Source of the DNA: Streptomyces sp. NRRL B-1347
Lineage (GTDB): Bacteria > Actinomycetota > Actinomycetes > Streptomycetales > Streptomycetaceae
DNA length: 64,000 nt
Reading direction: 5' to 3'
Assembly: GCF_000720325.1 (NCBI RefSeq)
Contig: NZ_JOJM01000014.1
Coordinates: 62,001-126,000 of the forward strand
In this document: positions 19,210 through 28,150 of the stretch, piece after piece
Position numbering within the stretch: position 1 is the first letter of the stretch
How the letters are laid out: every line of letters begins with the position of its first letter
Program-made: the position numbers and the translations under genes
The notes under the pieces: model-generated
What the model was told of the DNA's origin: nothing
Database searches by the model: none
The model's input: the letters and a program-made list of their open reading frames with translations, nothing else

Positions 19210-20633
19210 CCCATCTCCTCCAGGGTCTTGCCCTTCGTCTCCTTGACGAACTTCAGGACGAAGGGGATCGAGAGGGCCGCGAAGGCGCCGTAGATGATGT
19301 ACGAGCCGGTCAGGGACCACTCGGACATGCTCGGGAAGGTCTTGGTGATCGCGAAGTTGGCGAGCCACTGGGCGGAGGCGGCCACACCGAGACCGGCGGC
19401 GCGGATGCGGTTGGGGAAGATCTCACCGAGGAGCACCCAGACCACCACGCCCCAGGAGAAGGCGAAGAAGAGCACGAAGGCGTTGGCGGCGATGATCGCG
19501 ACCAGGCCCTGCGCGTGCGGCAGCGAGACGTCGTCACCGGAACCGCTGCGGTAGGAGAACGCCCACGCCATCGTGAACAGCGCGGCCGCCATGCCCGCGG
19601 AGCCCATCAGGGCGAGCGGCTTGCGGCCGATGCGGTCGACCAGGACCATCGCGATCACCGTGCCGACGATGTTCACGATCGAGGTCTCGAAGGAGTACAG
19701 GAACGAGCTGGACGGGTCCTTGCCGATCGACTGCCACAGCTGGTTCGAGTAGTAGAAGATCACGTTGATGCCGACGAGCTGCTGGAAGACCGAGAGCCCG
19801 ATGCCGATCCAGATGATCGGCAGGAAGCCGCCCCTGCCGCCGAGCAGGTCCTTGAACGTGGACTTGTGCTCGCTGCGCATGCCCAGGTTGATCTGCGCGA
19901 TGCGCTGGTCCAGGTTGACGTCCTCGCCCTCGACGTCGGCGAGGACCTTGCGGGCCTCGGCGTCGCGGCCCACGGAGATCAGGAAGCGCGGCGACTCGGG
20001 GATCGCGAGGGACAGCAGGCCGTAGAGGACCGCGGGGACGACCATGACGCCGAGCATCCACTGCCAGGCCTCGAGACCGGCGAGCTTGCCGCGCTGGTCG
20101 CCGTCGGCCATGTTCAGGATGCCCCAGTTGACCAGCTGCGACACGGCGATGCCGATGACGATGGCGGCCTGCTGGAAGGAGGCGAGCCGGCCGCGGTAGG
20201 CGGGCGGCGCGACCTCGGCGATGTAGGCCGGGCCGATCACCGAGGCCATGCCGATGCCGATGCCGCCGATGAGGCGCCACATCGTCAGGTCCCAGGCCGC
20301 GAAGGGCAGCGCCGAGCCGACGGCACTGGCGGCGAAGAGCACGGCGGCGATCTGCATGCAGCGGATGCGGCCGATGCGGTCGGCGATGCGACCGGCGACC
20401 GCGGCACCGACGGCACAGCCGAGCAGCGCGGTGGCGATGATCCAGCCGAGCAGGTTCGCGTCCACGTCGAACCGGTGCTGGATGGCGACGGTGGCGCCGT
20501 TGATCACCGAACTGTCGTAGCCGAACAGGAATCCGCCCATCGCGGCTGCCGCCGTGATGAAGATGACATGGCCGAGATGGTCCGGGTGGGCCTCCCGGGC
20601 CCGTGGTGTCGGCGGCTGCGCTGTGCTGGTCAC
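19206..20633 (-). CDS. glcP: Glucose permease GlcP (MFS sugar porter)
   Basis: This 475-residue MFS sugar porter has 12 membrane helices and is recognised as the streptomycete glucose/H+ symporter GlcP. Family motifs are present: GGFLFGYDSSVING in helix 1, GRIADRIGRI in loop 2-3, PESPRFL before the central loop, DRIGRKPL in loop 8-9, and the C-terminal KETKGKTLEEM. It supplies glucose, which in streptomycetes enters by this permease rather than a PTS. The GTG at 20633 has GAGGAG 6 nt upstream. The upstream region is rich in CTTCAAG/TTGAAG palindromes, suggesting sugar-responsive control. Confidence 0.93.
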   Translation of the reverse strand: MTSTAQPPTPRAREAHPDHLGHVIFITAAAAMGGFLFGYDSSVINGATVAIQHRFDVDANLLGWIIATALLGCAVGAAVAGRIADRIGRIRCMQIAAVLFAASAVGSALPFAAWDLTMWRLIGGIGIGMASVIGPAYIAEVAPPAYRGRLASFQQAAIVIGIAVSQLVNWGILNMADGDQRGKLAGLEAWQWMLGVMVVPAVLYGLLSLAIPESPRFLISVGRDAEARKVLADVEGEDVNLDQRIAQINLGMRSEHKSTFKDLLGGRGGFLPIIWIGIGLSVFQQLVGINVIFYYSNQLWQSIGKDPSSSFLYSFETSIVNIVGTVIAMVLVDRIGRKPLALMGSAGMAAALFTMAWAFSYRSGSGDDVSLPHAQGLVAIIAANAFVLFFAFSWGVVVWVLLGEIFPNRIRAAGLGVAASAQWLANFAITKTFPSMSEWSLTGSYIIYGAFAALSIPFVLKFVKETKGKTLEEMG

Positions 20634-20680
20634 GTGTACTCCTCGGGCCACCGGCGTCGCTGCCGGGGTGGGGGCGAGCT

Positions 20681-20827
20681 CTTCAAGTGGCGCACAACTT
20701 CACGCCGCCCACCACCTGAAGGTAAAAGCAACGTTGCAGAGACTATGCCTTCAAGTTTCGAAGTCAATAGCTCGTCAACAACCAGTTGAATCATCACTGG
20801 TCACGCTTTGGCTTCAAGAGTTGAAGC
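20681..20827 (-). promoter_or_regulatory. glcP upstream region with CTTCAAG palindromes
   Basis: A perfect palindrome GCTTCAA-GAG-TTGAAGC spans 20811-20827. CTTCAAG recurs at 20681-20687 and within CTTCAAGTTTCGAAG (20749-20763), and related GTTGAA/GAAGTTGA words lie between. The tract is markedly AT-rich for this genome. It lies between the smc 3' end and the glcP start, so it is a candidate operator cluster for glucose-dependent glcP control; the binding protein is not identifiable. Confidence 0.5.
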
Positions 20828-20888
20828 AGAATGAAGTTGATCAAGAAAGGTGAAGGAAGGCGCCCGGCCGGACCGCGGCCGACGCGGC

Positions 20889-23800
20889 TCAGCGCAGGCG
20901 CTGGCTGATCACCTTGGACACGCCGTCGCCCTGCATCGAGACGCCGTACAGCGCGTCCGCGACCTCCATCGTGCGCTTCTGGTGCGTGATCACGATGAGC
21001 TGCGAGGCCTCCTGGAGCTCCTGCATGATGCGGATGAGCCGCTGGAGGTTGGTGTCGTCGAGCGCCGCCTCGACCTCGTCCATCACGTAGAACGGGCTGG
21101 GCCGCGCCTTGAAGATCGACACGAGCAGCGCCACGGCCGTCAGCGACCGCTCGCCGCCGGAGAGCAGCGAGAGCCGCTTGACCTTCTTGCCGGGCGGGCG
21201 GGCCTCGACGTCGACGCCCGTGGCGAGCATGTTGTCGGGATCGGTCAGGATCAGCCGTCCCTCACCGCCCGGGAAGAGCCTGCTGAAGACGCCCTCGAAC
21301 TCCCGCGCGGTGTCCCGGTAGGCCTCGGTGAAGACCTGCTCGACGCGCTCGTCGACCTCCTTCACGACCTGGAGGAGGTCGGCGCGGGTCTTCTTCAGGT
21401 CCTCCAGCTGCTCGGAGAGGAACTTGTGACGCTCCTCCAAGGCCGCGAACTCCTCAAGGGCAAGCGGATTGACCTTCCCCAGCTGCTGGTACGCCCGTTC
21501 GGCTGACTTCAGCCGCTTCTCCTGCTCGGCGCGGACGTACGGCCGCGGCTGGTTGCGCGGATGCCCGCGGTCGTCGGGCAGCTCCTCGCCCTCGGCGGCG
21601 GGCGAGGGCGGCACGAGCTGATCGGGCCCGTACTCGGCCACGAGGCCCGCCGGTTCCACACCGAGCTCCTCCAGCGCCTTGGTCTCCAGCTGCTCGATCC
21701 GCAGCCGCTTCTCCGCGCCGAGTACCTCGCCCCGGTGAACCGAATCCGTCAGTTTGTCGAGCTCCGCCTTGAGGTCGCGCCCCTGGTTCCGCGCGGCGGC
21801 GAGATCCCGCTCGCGCACCTCCCTGGCCCGCTCGGCCGCCGCCCGCTCCTGCTCGGCCCGGGCCAGGGACACCTCGACGTGCGCGAGCAGCTGCCGGGCG
21901 CCGGACGCGACGGCCCGGGCGACCGCGGCCTCGTGCCGCAGCCGGGCCCGGCGCCGCTCCGCACGCGCGCGTGCCTCGCGCTCGGCGCGGGCGGCCCGGT
22001 CCAGCGATTCGGCCCGCCCGGCGAGCCCCTTCACCCGCTCCTCGTGCGTACGGACCTGGAGGCGGGCCTCCATCTCGGTCTGCCGCGCGTTGGCCCCGTC
22101 GGCGGCCAGGCGGTCCCGCACCCCGGTGTCCGGCTCCTCGTCCGCCGGCGTCTCCTCGGCCACGGCGAGCCGCTCGGCCAGCTCCTCGACCTCCCACCGC
22201 GCCTTCTCCAGGGCGTCCTGGGCCTTGGCCGCGGCCGCGGCGGACCGCTCGGCCTCACCTGCGGCGCCCCGCGCCTGGCCCGCGAGGCTGCCCAGCCGCT
22301 GTGCGACGGCGGACTTCTCCCGGTCGGCGGCGCGCCGCCGCTCCCCCAGCTCCTCCACCCGCGCGGCGCACTCCCGGCGCCGCTCCTCGGCGGCCTGCTG
22401 CTCACGGGCCAACTCCACGCAGCGCACGCCCAGTTCGTCGAGCTCGGCGGCGGCCTCCGCCACCGAGGCCTGCACCTCGAGGAGGCTGGGCGCGCCCGCG
22501 GACCCGCCCTGTGCGAAGTGCGCCCCCAGCAGGTCGCCGTCCGCGGTGACGGCGGTCAGCTCCGGGTGCGCGTACACCAGGTCCTCGGCGTCCTCCAGGG
22601 TGCCGACGACGACGATCCCGTGCAGCAGCCGCCGCACGGCGGGCAGCAGTTCGGCGGGGCCGCGCACGAGGTCGGCGGCGCGGGGCGGCCCGTCGCCCGC
22701 GGCCCCGGCGGCACCTTCAGGGGCGGTTGCCGCGGTGTCGGCGGTCCCCGCGAGCAGCAGCGCGGCCCGGCCCGCGTCCTGCTTGCGCAGCAGGCGGATC
22801 GCTTCTGCGGCGGCCGCGGGCGTGGTGACGGCGAGGGCGTCCGCCGCCGCGCCGAAGGCCGCCGCCACCGGCACCTCGAAGCCCGGCGCGACGGACAGGA
22901 GTTCGGCCGCGGGGCCGAGGAGGCCCGTGAGCCGGTCCTTGGCGGCGAGCAGCGCGCCCGAGCCGTCCTTGCGGCGCAGGCCGAGCGCGAGCGCCTCGTG
23001 CCGGGCGGCGACGGCGGCCCGCTGCCGCTCCGCGGCAGTGGCCGCTTCCCTGGCCGCCGTCAGCGCGGCCTCGGCGGCGGCGAGGTCCCGGCGGGCCGCC
23101 TCGTGCCGCTCACCGAGCTCCGCGTCGCCCGCGTCGAGCCCGTCGACCTCGGCCTTGAGCTGCTCGTACTCCTCCTGCGCGGTGACGGCCCGCTCCTGGG
23201 CCTCGTCGCGCGCCGCCGCGAGCCGGTCGATCTCGGCCTGCGCGGACGCGGCCCGCGAGCGCGCGGCGTTGACCTGCCCGCCGAGCCGCGCGAGGCCTTC
23301 GCGCCGGTCGGCGATCGCCCGGGCGACGTCCTTCAGGCGCCGCTCCTCGGCGGCGAGTTCCCGCTCCAGGTCGGCCCGGTGCCCGACGGTGTCGTCGAGG
23401 GCGTGCTGGGCGGCCTCCAGAGCGGCCTCGAGCTCGGCCTCCTGCTCGCGGATGCGGGCGGCCTCGCGCTCCATGTCCTCGGGGTCACGGCCGCGCCGCT
23501 CCTCGGCGGGCGCGGAGGTGGCGCTGGTGACCCGGGCGTCGGCGAGCGAGACGGTGCCGCGCACCCGCTCGGCCAGCTGCGACAGCTCGTACCAGGTCTG
23601 CTGGGCGCGCTGGAGGCGCGGCGTGAGCTGCCGCACCTCGTCCTCCAGCTGGGCCTCGCGCGTCAGGGCGGCCTTCAGCTCCGCCTCGGCGGCGTCCCTG
23701 CGGGCCTTGAGCGCGGCCTCGTCGGCGACCTCGGTGTTCAGGGCCGCGCGCATCCCGACCAGGTCGTCGGCGAGCAGGCGAAGGCGGGCGTCGCGCAGGT

Positions 23801-24461
23801 CGGCCTGGATGACGGCGGCGCGGCGCGCGACGGCCGCCTGCCGTCCGAGCGGCTTGAGCTGGCGGCGCAGCTCGTCGGTGAGGTCCTGCACCCGGGCGAG
23901 GTTGGCCTGCATCGCGTCCAGCTTCCGCAGCGCCTTCTCCTTGCGCTTGCGGTGCTTGAGGACGCCCGCGGCCTCCTCGATGAAGGCCCTGCGGCCCATG
24001 GGGTCGGCGTGCAGGACGGAGTCGAGCTGGCCCTGCCCGACGATGACGTGCATCTCACGGCCGATGCCGGAGTCGGAGAGCAGCTCCTGGATGTCGAGCA
24101 GGCGGCAGGTGTCGCCGTTGATCTGGTACTCGCTGCCGCCGTTGCGGAACATGATCCGAGTGATCGTTACTTCGGCGTACTCGATGGGCAGCGCGCCGTC
24201 GGAGTTGTCGATGGTGAGGGAGACCTCGGCGCGGCCGAGCGGCGGGCGGCCCGTGGTGCCCGCGAAGATCACGTCCTCCATCTTGCCGCCGCGCAGCGAC
24301 TTGGCGCCCTGCTCGCCCATGACCCAGCTCAGCGCGTCCACGACGTTGGACTTGCCGGATCCGTTGGGTCCGACGACGCAGGTGATGCCCGGCTCGAACT
24401 TCAGCGTCGTGGCGGACGCGAAGGACTTGAAGCCGCGCAGGGTCAGGGCCTTGAGGTGCAC
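20889..24461 (-). CDS. smc: Chromosome partition protein SMC
   Basis: This 1190-residue condensin ATPase compacts and segregates chromosomes with ScpA/ScpB. The N-terminal head has Walker A GPNGSGKSN (31-39). Two long coiled coils flank a hinge region near the middle. The C-terminal head carries the signature LLSGGERSLTAVALL and Walker B FYVMDEVEAALDD. Length is normal for the family. The GTG at 24461 (VHLKALTLRGFKSF) is the conserved start; its Shine-Dalgarno is weak. It is transcribed after the small gene at 24878 but two hairpins intervene. Confidence 0.97.
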   Translation of the reverse strand: MHLKALTLRGFKSFASATTLKFEPGITCVVGPNGSGKSNVVDALSWVMGEQGAKSLRGGKMEDVIFAGTTGRPPLGRAEVSLTIDNSDGALPIEYAEVTITRIMFRNGGSEYQINGDTCRLLDIQELLSDSGIGREMHVIVGQGQLDSVLHADPMGRRAFIEEAAGVLKHRKRKEKALRKLDAMQANLARVQDLTDELRRQLKPLGRQAAVARRAAVIQADLRDARLRLLADDLVGMRAALNTEVADEAALKARRDAAEAELKAALTREAQLEDEVRQLTPRLQRAQQTWYELSQLAERVRGTVSLADARVTSATSAPAEERRGRDPEDMEREAARIREQEAELEAALEAAQHALDDTVGHRADLERELAAEERRLKDVARAIADRREGLARLGGQVNAARSRAASAQAEIDRLAAARDEAQERAVTAQEEYEQLKAEVDGLDAGDAELGERHEAARRDLAAAEAALTAAREAATAAERQRAAVAARHEALALGLRRKDGSGALLAAKDRLTGLLGPAAELLSVAPGFEVPVAAAFGAAADALAVTTPAAAAEAIRLLRKQDAGRAALLLAGTADTAATAPEGAAGAAGDGPPRAADLVRGPAELLPAVRRLLHGIVVVGTLEDAEDLVYAHPELTAVTADGDLLGAHFAQGGSAGAPSLLEVQASVAEAAAELDELGVRCVELAREQQAAEERRRECAARVEELGERRRAADREKSAVAQRLGSLAGQARGAAGEAERSAAAAAKAQDALEKARWEVEELAERLAVAEETPADEEPDTGVRDRLAADGANARQTEMEARLQVRTHEERVKGLAGRAESLDRAARAEREARARAERRRARLRHEAAVARAVASGARQLLAHVEVSLARAEQERAAAERAREVRERDLAAARNQGRDLKAELDKLTDSVHRGEVLGAEKRLRIEQLETKALEELGVEPAGLVAEYGPDQLVPPSPAAEGEELPDDRGHPRNQPRPYVRAEQEKRLKSAERAYQQLGKVNPLALEEFAALEERHKFLSEQLEDLKKTRADLLQVVKEVDERVEQVFTEAYRDTAREFEGVFSRLFPGGEGRLILTDPDNMLATGVDVEARPPGKKVKRLSLLSGGERSLTAVALLVSIFKARPSPFYVMDEVEAALDDTNLQRLIRIMQELQEASQLIVITHQKRTMEVADALYGVSMQGDGVSKVISQRLR

Positions 24462-24695
24462 GCCGCTGGACTCTACCTTTCGCCGCGAGTTCACCGAGGG
24501 AACGCGCGAGCCGTTTCATGGAGGAAGGTGCAGGGCACATCAGAGTTAACGCCTGGCCTCGCACCGGGGTCCGGAGAGCCAAGTCCAGGGCACTGCTTGA
24601 CCGTTCGGCGTCTCGACCGGACCTACGGATACGTGCGATGGCATGCGGTCCGGACGACGAAGAAAGACCGGCCGCCAAAGGCCGCCAAAGAAAGA

Positions 24696-24717
24696 AGGGA
24701 CGCCGAAGCGTCCCTTG
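24696..24717 (-). terminator. Hairpin terminator upstream of smc
   Basis: A perfect 9-bp stem AAGGGACGC/GCGTCCCTT with a tetraloop is followed on the minus strand by CTTTCTTT, a T-rich run unusual here. It would stop leftward transcripts about 235 bp before smc. The rest of the 416-bp gap 24462-24877 holds a doubled GGCCGCCAAA (24671-24690) and no gene I can support. Confidence 0.7.
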
Positions 24718-24806
24718 CAGATCTCTTGTAGGCAGAGCTCTTGGGTCAAGCGGTTGATACGGGCATCTTGACCACGACGCACCGGACGTGCGGCCGCTCT
24801 GGGATT

Positions 24807-24830
24807 CCCGCGTACACGGTGATACGCGGG
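24807..24830 (-). terminator. Terminator after the 67-residue coiled-coil gene
   Basis: A perfect 8-bp stem CCCGCGTA/TACGCGGG with an 8-nt loop lies about 50 bp beyond the stop at 24878. Confidence 0.55.
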
Positions 24831-24877
24831 AGTACGTCACAGGAACGCACGGAGTGCCGGGCCCGGGGTGGCGTGGT

Positions 24878-25081
24878 TCAGGTGAGCGCAGGCTCCGCCT
24901 GGGGTACGTCGATGCTCTCCAGGAGCGATTCGTGAGAAGCGGCAGCCGTCAGCGCGTCGTTCTCCGCCTGGATCCTGACCAGCTCGGATTCCAGGTCCTG
25001 GACGCGCTGCTGGAGCCGTCGCATCTCGGCGAGAAGTCGCGGGTCGCTGCCGCCGACGTAACCGAGAAGCGCCTTTGCCAT
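24878..25081 (-). CDS. Small conserved coiled-coil protein
   Basis: This 67-residue protein begins MAKALLGYVGGSDPRLL and continues with a heptad-patterned helix (RRLQQRVQDLESELVRIQ). It is a conserved actinobacterial hypothetical protein of unknown function next to smc. Position and coiled coil make a chromosome-related role possible, but that is speculation. The ATG at 25081 has GAGGA about 9 nt upstream. Confidence 0.8.
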   Translation of the reverse strand: MAKALLGYVGGSDPRLLAEMRRLQQRVQDLESELVRIQAENDALTAAASHESLLESIDVPQAEPALT

Positions 25082-25476
25082 GATGGATGGTCCTCCACAC
25101 TGAGTGACCGACCGAATCGGTGTGGGTCGTGAGGGAATCGCACCCGCGGTGCTTGGCACTCTTCGGTTCTTGCTGGGTCTTACTTGGCCGTTCTCACATG
25201 CCAAACAGCGAGGGTGCGCGGGGCTTCCAGCGTCTCACCAAAAAGTTTGACGGTCAACACGATCACACCCCGTATTGACGGGCAACCCGGGGGCGCACGG
25301 CGGTCGAACCCGCTGCGGCGCTTCTCCTTCGGGGCCCTGGGGGCGTGGAGATCATCCTTACCCGCGGAGCCTGTCACGGCAAGGGCTTCTTGGCAATCAC
25401 CAGGCCTTTTTTGCCCCAGACGACCGTCGGGACCCCCGCGGAACCACGCACCGCGCGGCCCCGCGGGGGTGCCGCG
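25082..25476. other. Gene-free 395-bp spacer
   Basis: No coding signal is seen. The spacer contains TTGAC-G-GTCAA at 25247-25257; read leftwards it offers TTGACC as a possible -35 for the coiled-coil gene, though its -10 is poor. A run TTTTTT at 25408-25413 and the acylphosphatase hairpin lie on the right side. Confidence 0.4.
25432..25470 (-). terminator. Acylphosphatase terminator
   Basis: A 10-bp stem ACCCCCGCGG/CCGCGGGGGT with a 19-nt loop begins 7 bp beyond the acylphosphatase stop. Confidence 0.5.
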
Positions 25477-25758
25477 TCAGCGAATCGCGAACGAGTCGTA
25501 GCCGCCCCGCGGCGTGTCCCAGATCTCAGTCACACCGTCGACCCGGCCGGGAGTGTCGCCCGTCAGCAGCCAGTCGAGGAGCGCTTCGCACCCGGCTCGG
25601 GGGCCCTCGGCGACCACTTGTACGCGGCCGTCGTCGAGATTGAGAGCAAAACCACTCAGGCCGCCGATCTCCAGGGCCCTGGCCCGGGTGAACCAGCGGA
25701 ATCCCACGCCTTGCACACGGCCGCGCACCCAGGCGGTGAGCCGGACTTCTTCGTTCAT
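25477..25758 (-). CDS. acyP: Acylphosphatase
   Basis: This 93-residue enzyme hydrolyses acyl phosphates such as 1,3-bisphosphoglycerate. The family signature [15 protein letters not shown], with its catalytic arginine, and the asparagine in [17 protein letters not shown] are intact. The ATG at 25758 ([10 protein letters not shown]) is chosen; a GTG at 25767 is also in frame and neither has a Shine-Dalgarno. In streptomycetes it is often found near smc and mutM, as here. Confidence 0.9.
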   Translation of the reverse strand: MNEEVRLTAWVRGRVQGVGFRWFTRARALEIGGLSGFALNLDDGRVQVVAEGPRAGCEALLDWLLTGDTPGRVDGVTEIWDTPRGGYDSFAIR

Positions 25759-25919
25759 AAGGTGCACGCTAACCGGCCAATTGCACAGGGAGCACTTCGC
25801 CCCCTTGTGCCATCGCGTACAGTCGCGACTCGACGCGCCTCACCCGTACGGGCGAGTCACGTGGACCGTCAGGACGACGCCGGGGCACATCACCGGGCGT
25901 CTCGACGAAAGGCCAGGAC

Positions 25920-26942
25920 ATGGGACGCCACCGACGCTCCGCCGCCGGCCGCGCCGCCACCGGCCGTGCCGAGCACGCGAACCCGTCCGACTCCCCCGAC
26001 AGCTCTGCTTCCCCCGATACCCCGGTGGGGCCGTTCCACACCTACGGCCCCGACGACACCTTCGACGCCAAGGCCCAGCCCCGGCCGCGCTCGCACCGCC
26101 GCCGCAAGGACCGGGCGGCCGCGCCGGTGCGCACCGGGCTCCTCGGGGTCTCCGCCGCCGTCGCCATGGGCGCCGTCGCGGTCGCCTCGGGGCTGCTGCC
26201 CGGCGGCGACACCTACTCCTTCGGCGGGGGCGACGACACCGGCGCCATCCGCTCCGCCAGTTCCCCCTCGGGCCTCGACCCGCAGGGCGGCGACTCCGGC
26301 GCCGTCGAGCGCGGCCCGTCGCCGACACCCGGCACCGGCCGCGCCGAGGCCCCGGGGCCGGTGCCGTCGGCGTCCAGCGACAAGCCGTCCGCGAAGCCGT
26401 CGAAGAAGCCCACGGCCGAGCCGTCCAAGGCCGAGGAGCGGGACGACGCCGACCGGGCCGGCCGCGACGAGGCCCCGGACAAGGAGCCGACCGAGCCCGC
26501 GCCGCCGCGCGCGGAGGAGCCGAAGCCCACGCCTCCGGCGCCCCGGCCCGAGCCGTCCACGGGCGACAGCTCCGCCGAGGCCCAGGTGCTCGCGCTGGTC
26601 AACGAGGAGCGCGCCAAGGTGGGCTGCCGCCCCGTGACCGCGGACGACCGGCTCGCCGCGCTCGCCGAGGGGTTCAGCGCGGACATGGCCGAGCGCGGCT
26701 TCTTCGCGCACACCGACCCCGACGGCGCGACCCCGTGGGACCGCGCCGAGAAGGCCGGGATCAAGGACCTCGGCGGGGAGAACATCGCCCGCGGCCAGGC
26801 GGACGCCCAGGCCGTGATGGACGCGTGGATGAACAGCCCGGGCCACCGGGCGAACATCCTCAACTGCGACTACAAGACCCTCGGCGTCGGCGCGCACTTC
26901 GCGCCCGGCGGCCCGTGGTGGACGCAGGACTTCGGCTTCTGA
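25920..26942 (+). CDS. Membrane-anchored or secreted CAP (SCP/PR-1) domain protein
   Basis: This 340-residue protein has a short charged cytoplasmic N-terminus, a single membrane segment or uncleaved signal (about 73-93) after an Arg/Lys cluster, and a long Pro/Ser/Lys/Glu-rich spacer (about 100-215). A C-terminal CAP domain (about 217-340) carries typical motifs: LVNEERAKVGC, FFAHTDPDG, GENIA and the NSPGHRANIL signature. It is expected outside the membrane, with the spacer reaching across the wall. CAP domains in bacteria are poorly understood. The gene stands alone. Confidence 0.85.
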   Translation: MGRHRRSAAGRAATGRAEHANPSDSPDSSASPDTPVGPFHTYGPDDTFDAKAQPRPRSHRRRKDRAAAPVRTGLLGVSAAVAMGAVAVASGLLPGGDTYSFGGGDDTGAIRSASSPSGLDPQGGDSGAVERGPSPTPGTGRAEAPGPVPSASSDKPSAKPSKKPTAEPSKAEERDDADRAGRDEAPDKEPTEPAPPRAEEPKPTPPAPRPEPSTGDSSAEAQVLALVNEERAKVGCRPVTADDRLAALAEGFSADMAERGFFAHTDPDGATPWDRAEKAGIKDLGGENIARGQADAQAVMDAWMNSPGHRANILNCDYKTLGVGAHFAPGGPWWTQDFGF

Positions 26943-27013
26943 GAGTCCGCGGGTCCCGCACTCGGGTCCCGCCCGTGGGTTCCTGTGTCAGGTCCCGCCC
27001 GCGGGTCCCGGCG

Positions 27014-27604
27014 TCAGGCCGCGACGGCCGCGCGGCCCGCGGTGAACGCGCGCGTGGCCTCCGTCACGCGGCGGCCCAGGTGCTCGGCCGTGGCGATGTC
27101 CGCCTTGTGCACGGCCTCCGGGCCCTCGTCCGAGTTGGTCTGGGCGGCGGCGCCCGCGAAGAAGCCGAGGCGGTTGAGGTCGTTCTCGGAGCCCGTGGAG
27201 GAGTTCCAGCCCGGGAACAGACCGAGGTTCACCCAGTGCATGCCCTGCTGCGCGGCGAGCGTCTGGAAGTACTGGAGCGTGTGCAGCTTGTCGCCGCTCT
27301 TGGAGGCCGAGTTGGTGAAGCCCGCGGCGATCTTGTCCTGCCAGGCGCGGGTGAACCAGCGCTTGGAGGAGGCCTCCGCGAAGACGTGGAAGGCGCCCGA
27401 CGCGGTGCCCATGTAGGTGGGCGAGCCGAAGACGATCGCGTCGGCGGAGTCCAGGAGCTCCCACTGGGCCTCGGTGATCTCGTCGACCTTGACCAGGTGC
27501 ACGGTGGCACCGGCGTCGGCGGCACCGGCGCGCACGGCCTCGGCGACGACGGCGGTGTGGCCGAAGCCGGAGTGGTAGGCGATCGCGACGACGGGGCTGG
27601 ACAT
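27014..27604 (-). CDS. Flavodoxin-fold NAD(P)H dehydrogenase (WrbA-like)
   Basis: This 196-residue protein begins with a flavodoxin FMN-binding loop (AYHSGFGHTAVVAEAV) and has FGSPTYMGTASG and GLFPGW-type segments of the WrbA/flavodoxin reductase family. It probably reduces quinones or related electrophiles with NAD(P)H. GAGGAG precedes the ATG. It is divergent from an HxlR regulator, a very common pairing in which the regulator represses the reductase until an electrophile appears. Confidence 0.85.
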   Translation of the reverse strand: MSSPVVAIAYHSGFGHTAVVAEAVRAGAADAGATVHLVKVDEITEAQWELLDSADAIVFGSPTYMGTASGAFHVFAEASSKRWFTRAWQDKIAAGFTNSASKSGDKLHTLQYFQTLAAQQGMHWVNLGLFPGWNSSTGSENDLNRLGFFAGAAAQTNSDEGPEAVHKADIATAEHLGRRVTEATRAFTAGRAAVAA

Positions 27605-27676
27605 GGGGGTGCTCCTCGGGTGGGCGTGGGTGGGGAGGGCGGCGGCACACGGGCGCTCACCGCCGCACCAAGGAAA

Positions 27677-27697
27677 GCACTAACTTTTGGTTAGCGC
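27677..27697. promoter_or_regulatory. HxlR-type operator
   Basis: GCACTAAC-TTTTG-GTTAGCGC is a near-perfect 8-bp inverted repeat in the 132-bp divergent spacer. It is the natural candidate for the binding site of the HxlR protein that starts 40 bp to the right. Confidence 0.6.
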
Positions 27698-27736
27698 AAT
27701 CCTGTGGTGAGCGCTGCGCCCGAGTACGCTTGTGAT

Positions 27737-28150
27737 ATGGACTCCACCGCACCCGCCGAGACGGCCTCCGATCCGGATCTGGCGTACGACGTCTTCGCCC
27801 GGAACTGTCCCTCGCGGACCACGCTCGAACACGTCACGGGACGCTGGGGCGCGCTGACGCTCGGCGCGCTGCACGACGGCACGTTCCGGTTCAACGAACT
27901 GCGCCGCCGCGTCGACGGCGTGAGCGAGAAGATGCTGTCGCAGACCCTGCACGCCCTGGAGCGGGACGGCTTGGTGCACCGCGAGGCGCAGCCCACCAAC
28001 CCGCCGCGAGTGGACTACCGGCTCACCCCGCTCGGCCGGCAGATCGCCGAGCGCCTGTTGGCCCTCATCCACTTCGTGGAGGGCTCCCAGGACGCCGTCG
28101 GCGAGGCCCAGCGGGCCTATGACAGCCGCGACGGCCTGGGCGGACGCTGA
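27737..28150 (+). CDS. HxlR-family transcriptional regulator
   Basis: This 137-residue winged-helix protein has the HxlR core: a cysteine in [19 protein letters not shown], then [29 protein letters not shown]. The cysteine near residue 25 is where many HxlR regulators sense electrophiles or thiol stress. It likely controls the divergent flavodoxin-fold gene. Its 3' end overlaps the convergent mutM by 34 bp. Confidence 0.88.
   Translation: MDSTAPAETASDPDLAYDVFARNCPSRTTLEHVTGRWGALTLGALHDGTFRFNELRRRVDGVSEKMLSQTLHALERDGLVHREAQPTNPPRVDYRLTPLGRQIAERLLALIHFVEGSQDAVGEAQRAYDSRDGLGGR

Noticed and set aside
21561..24731. 1056-codon rightward open frame
   Set aside because: It is a shadow of smc on the other strand; long antisense frames are common at this GC content.
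24518..24757. Short open frames in the gap upstream of smc
   Set aside because: They lack codon bias and cross a strong hairpin terminator.
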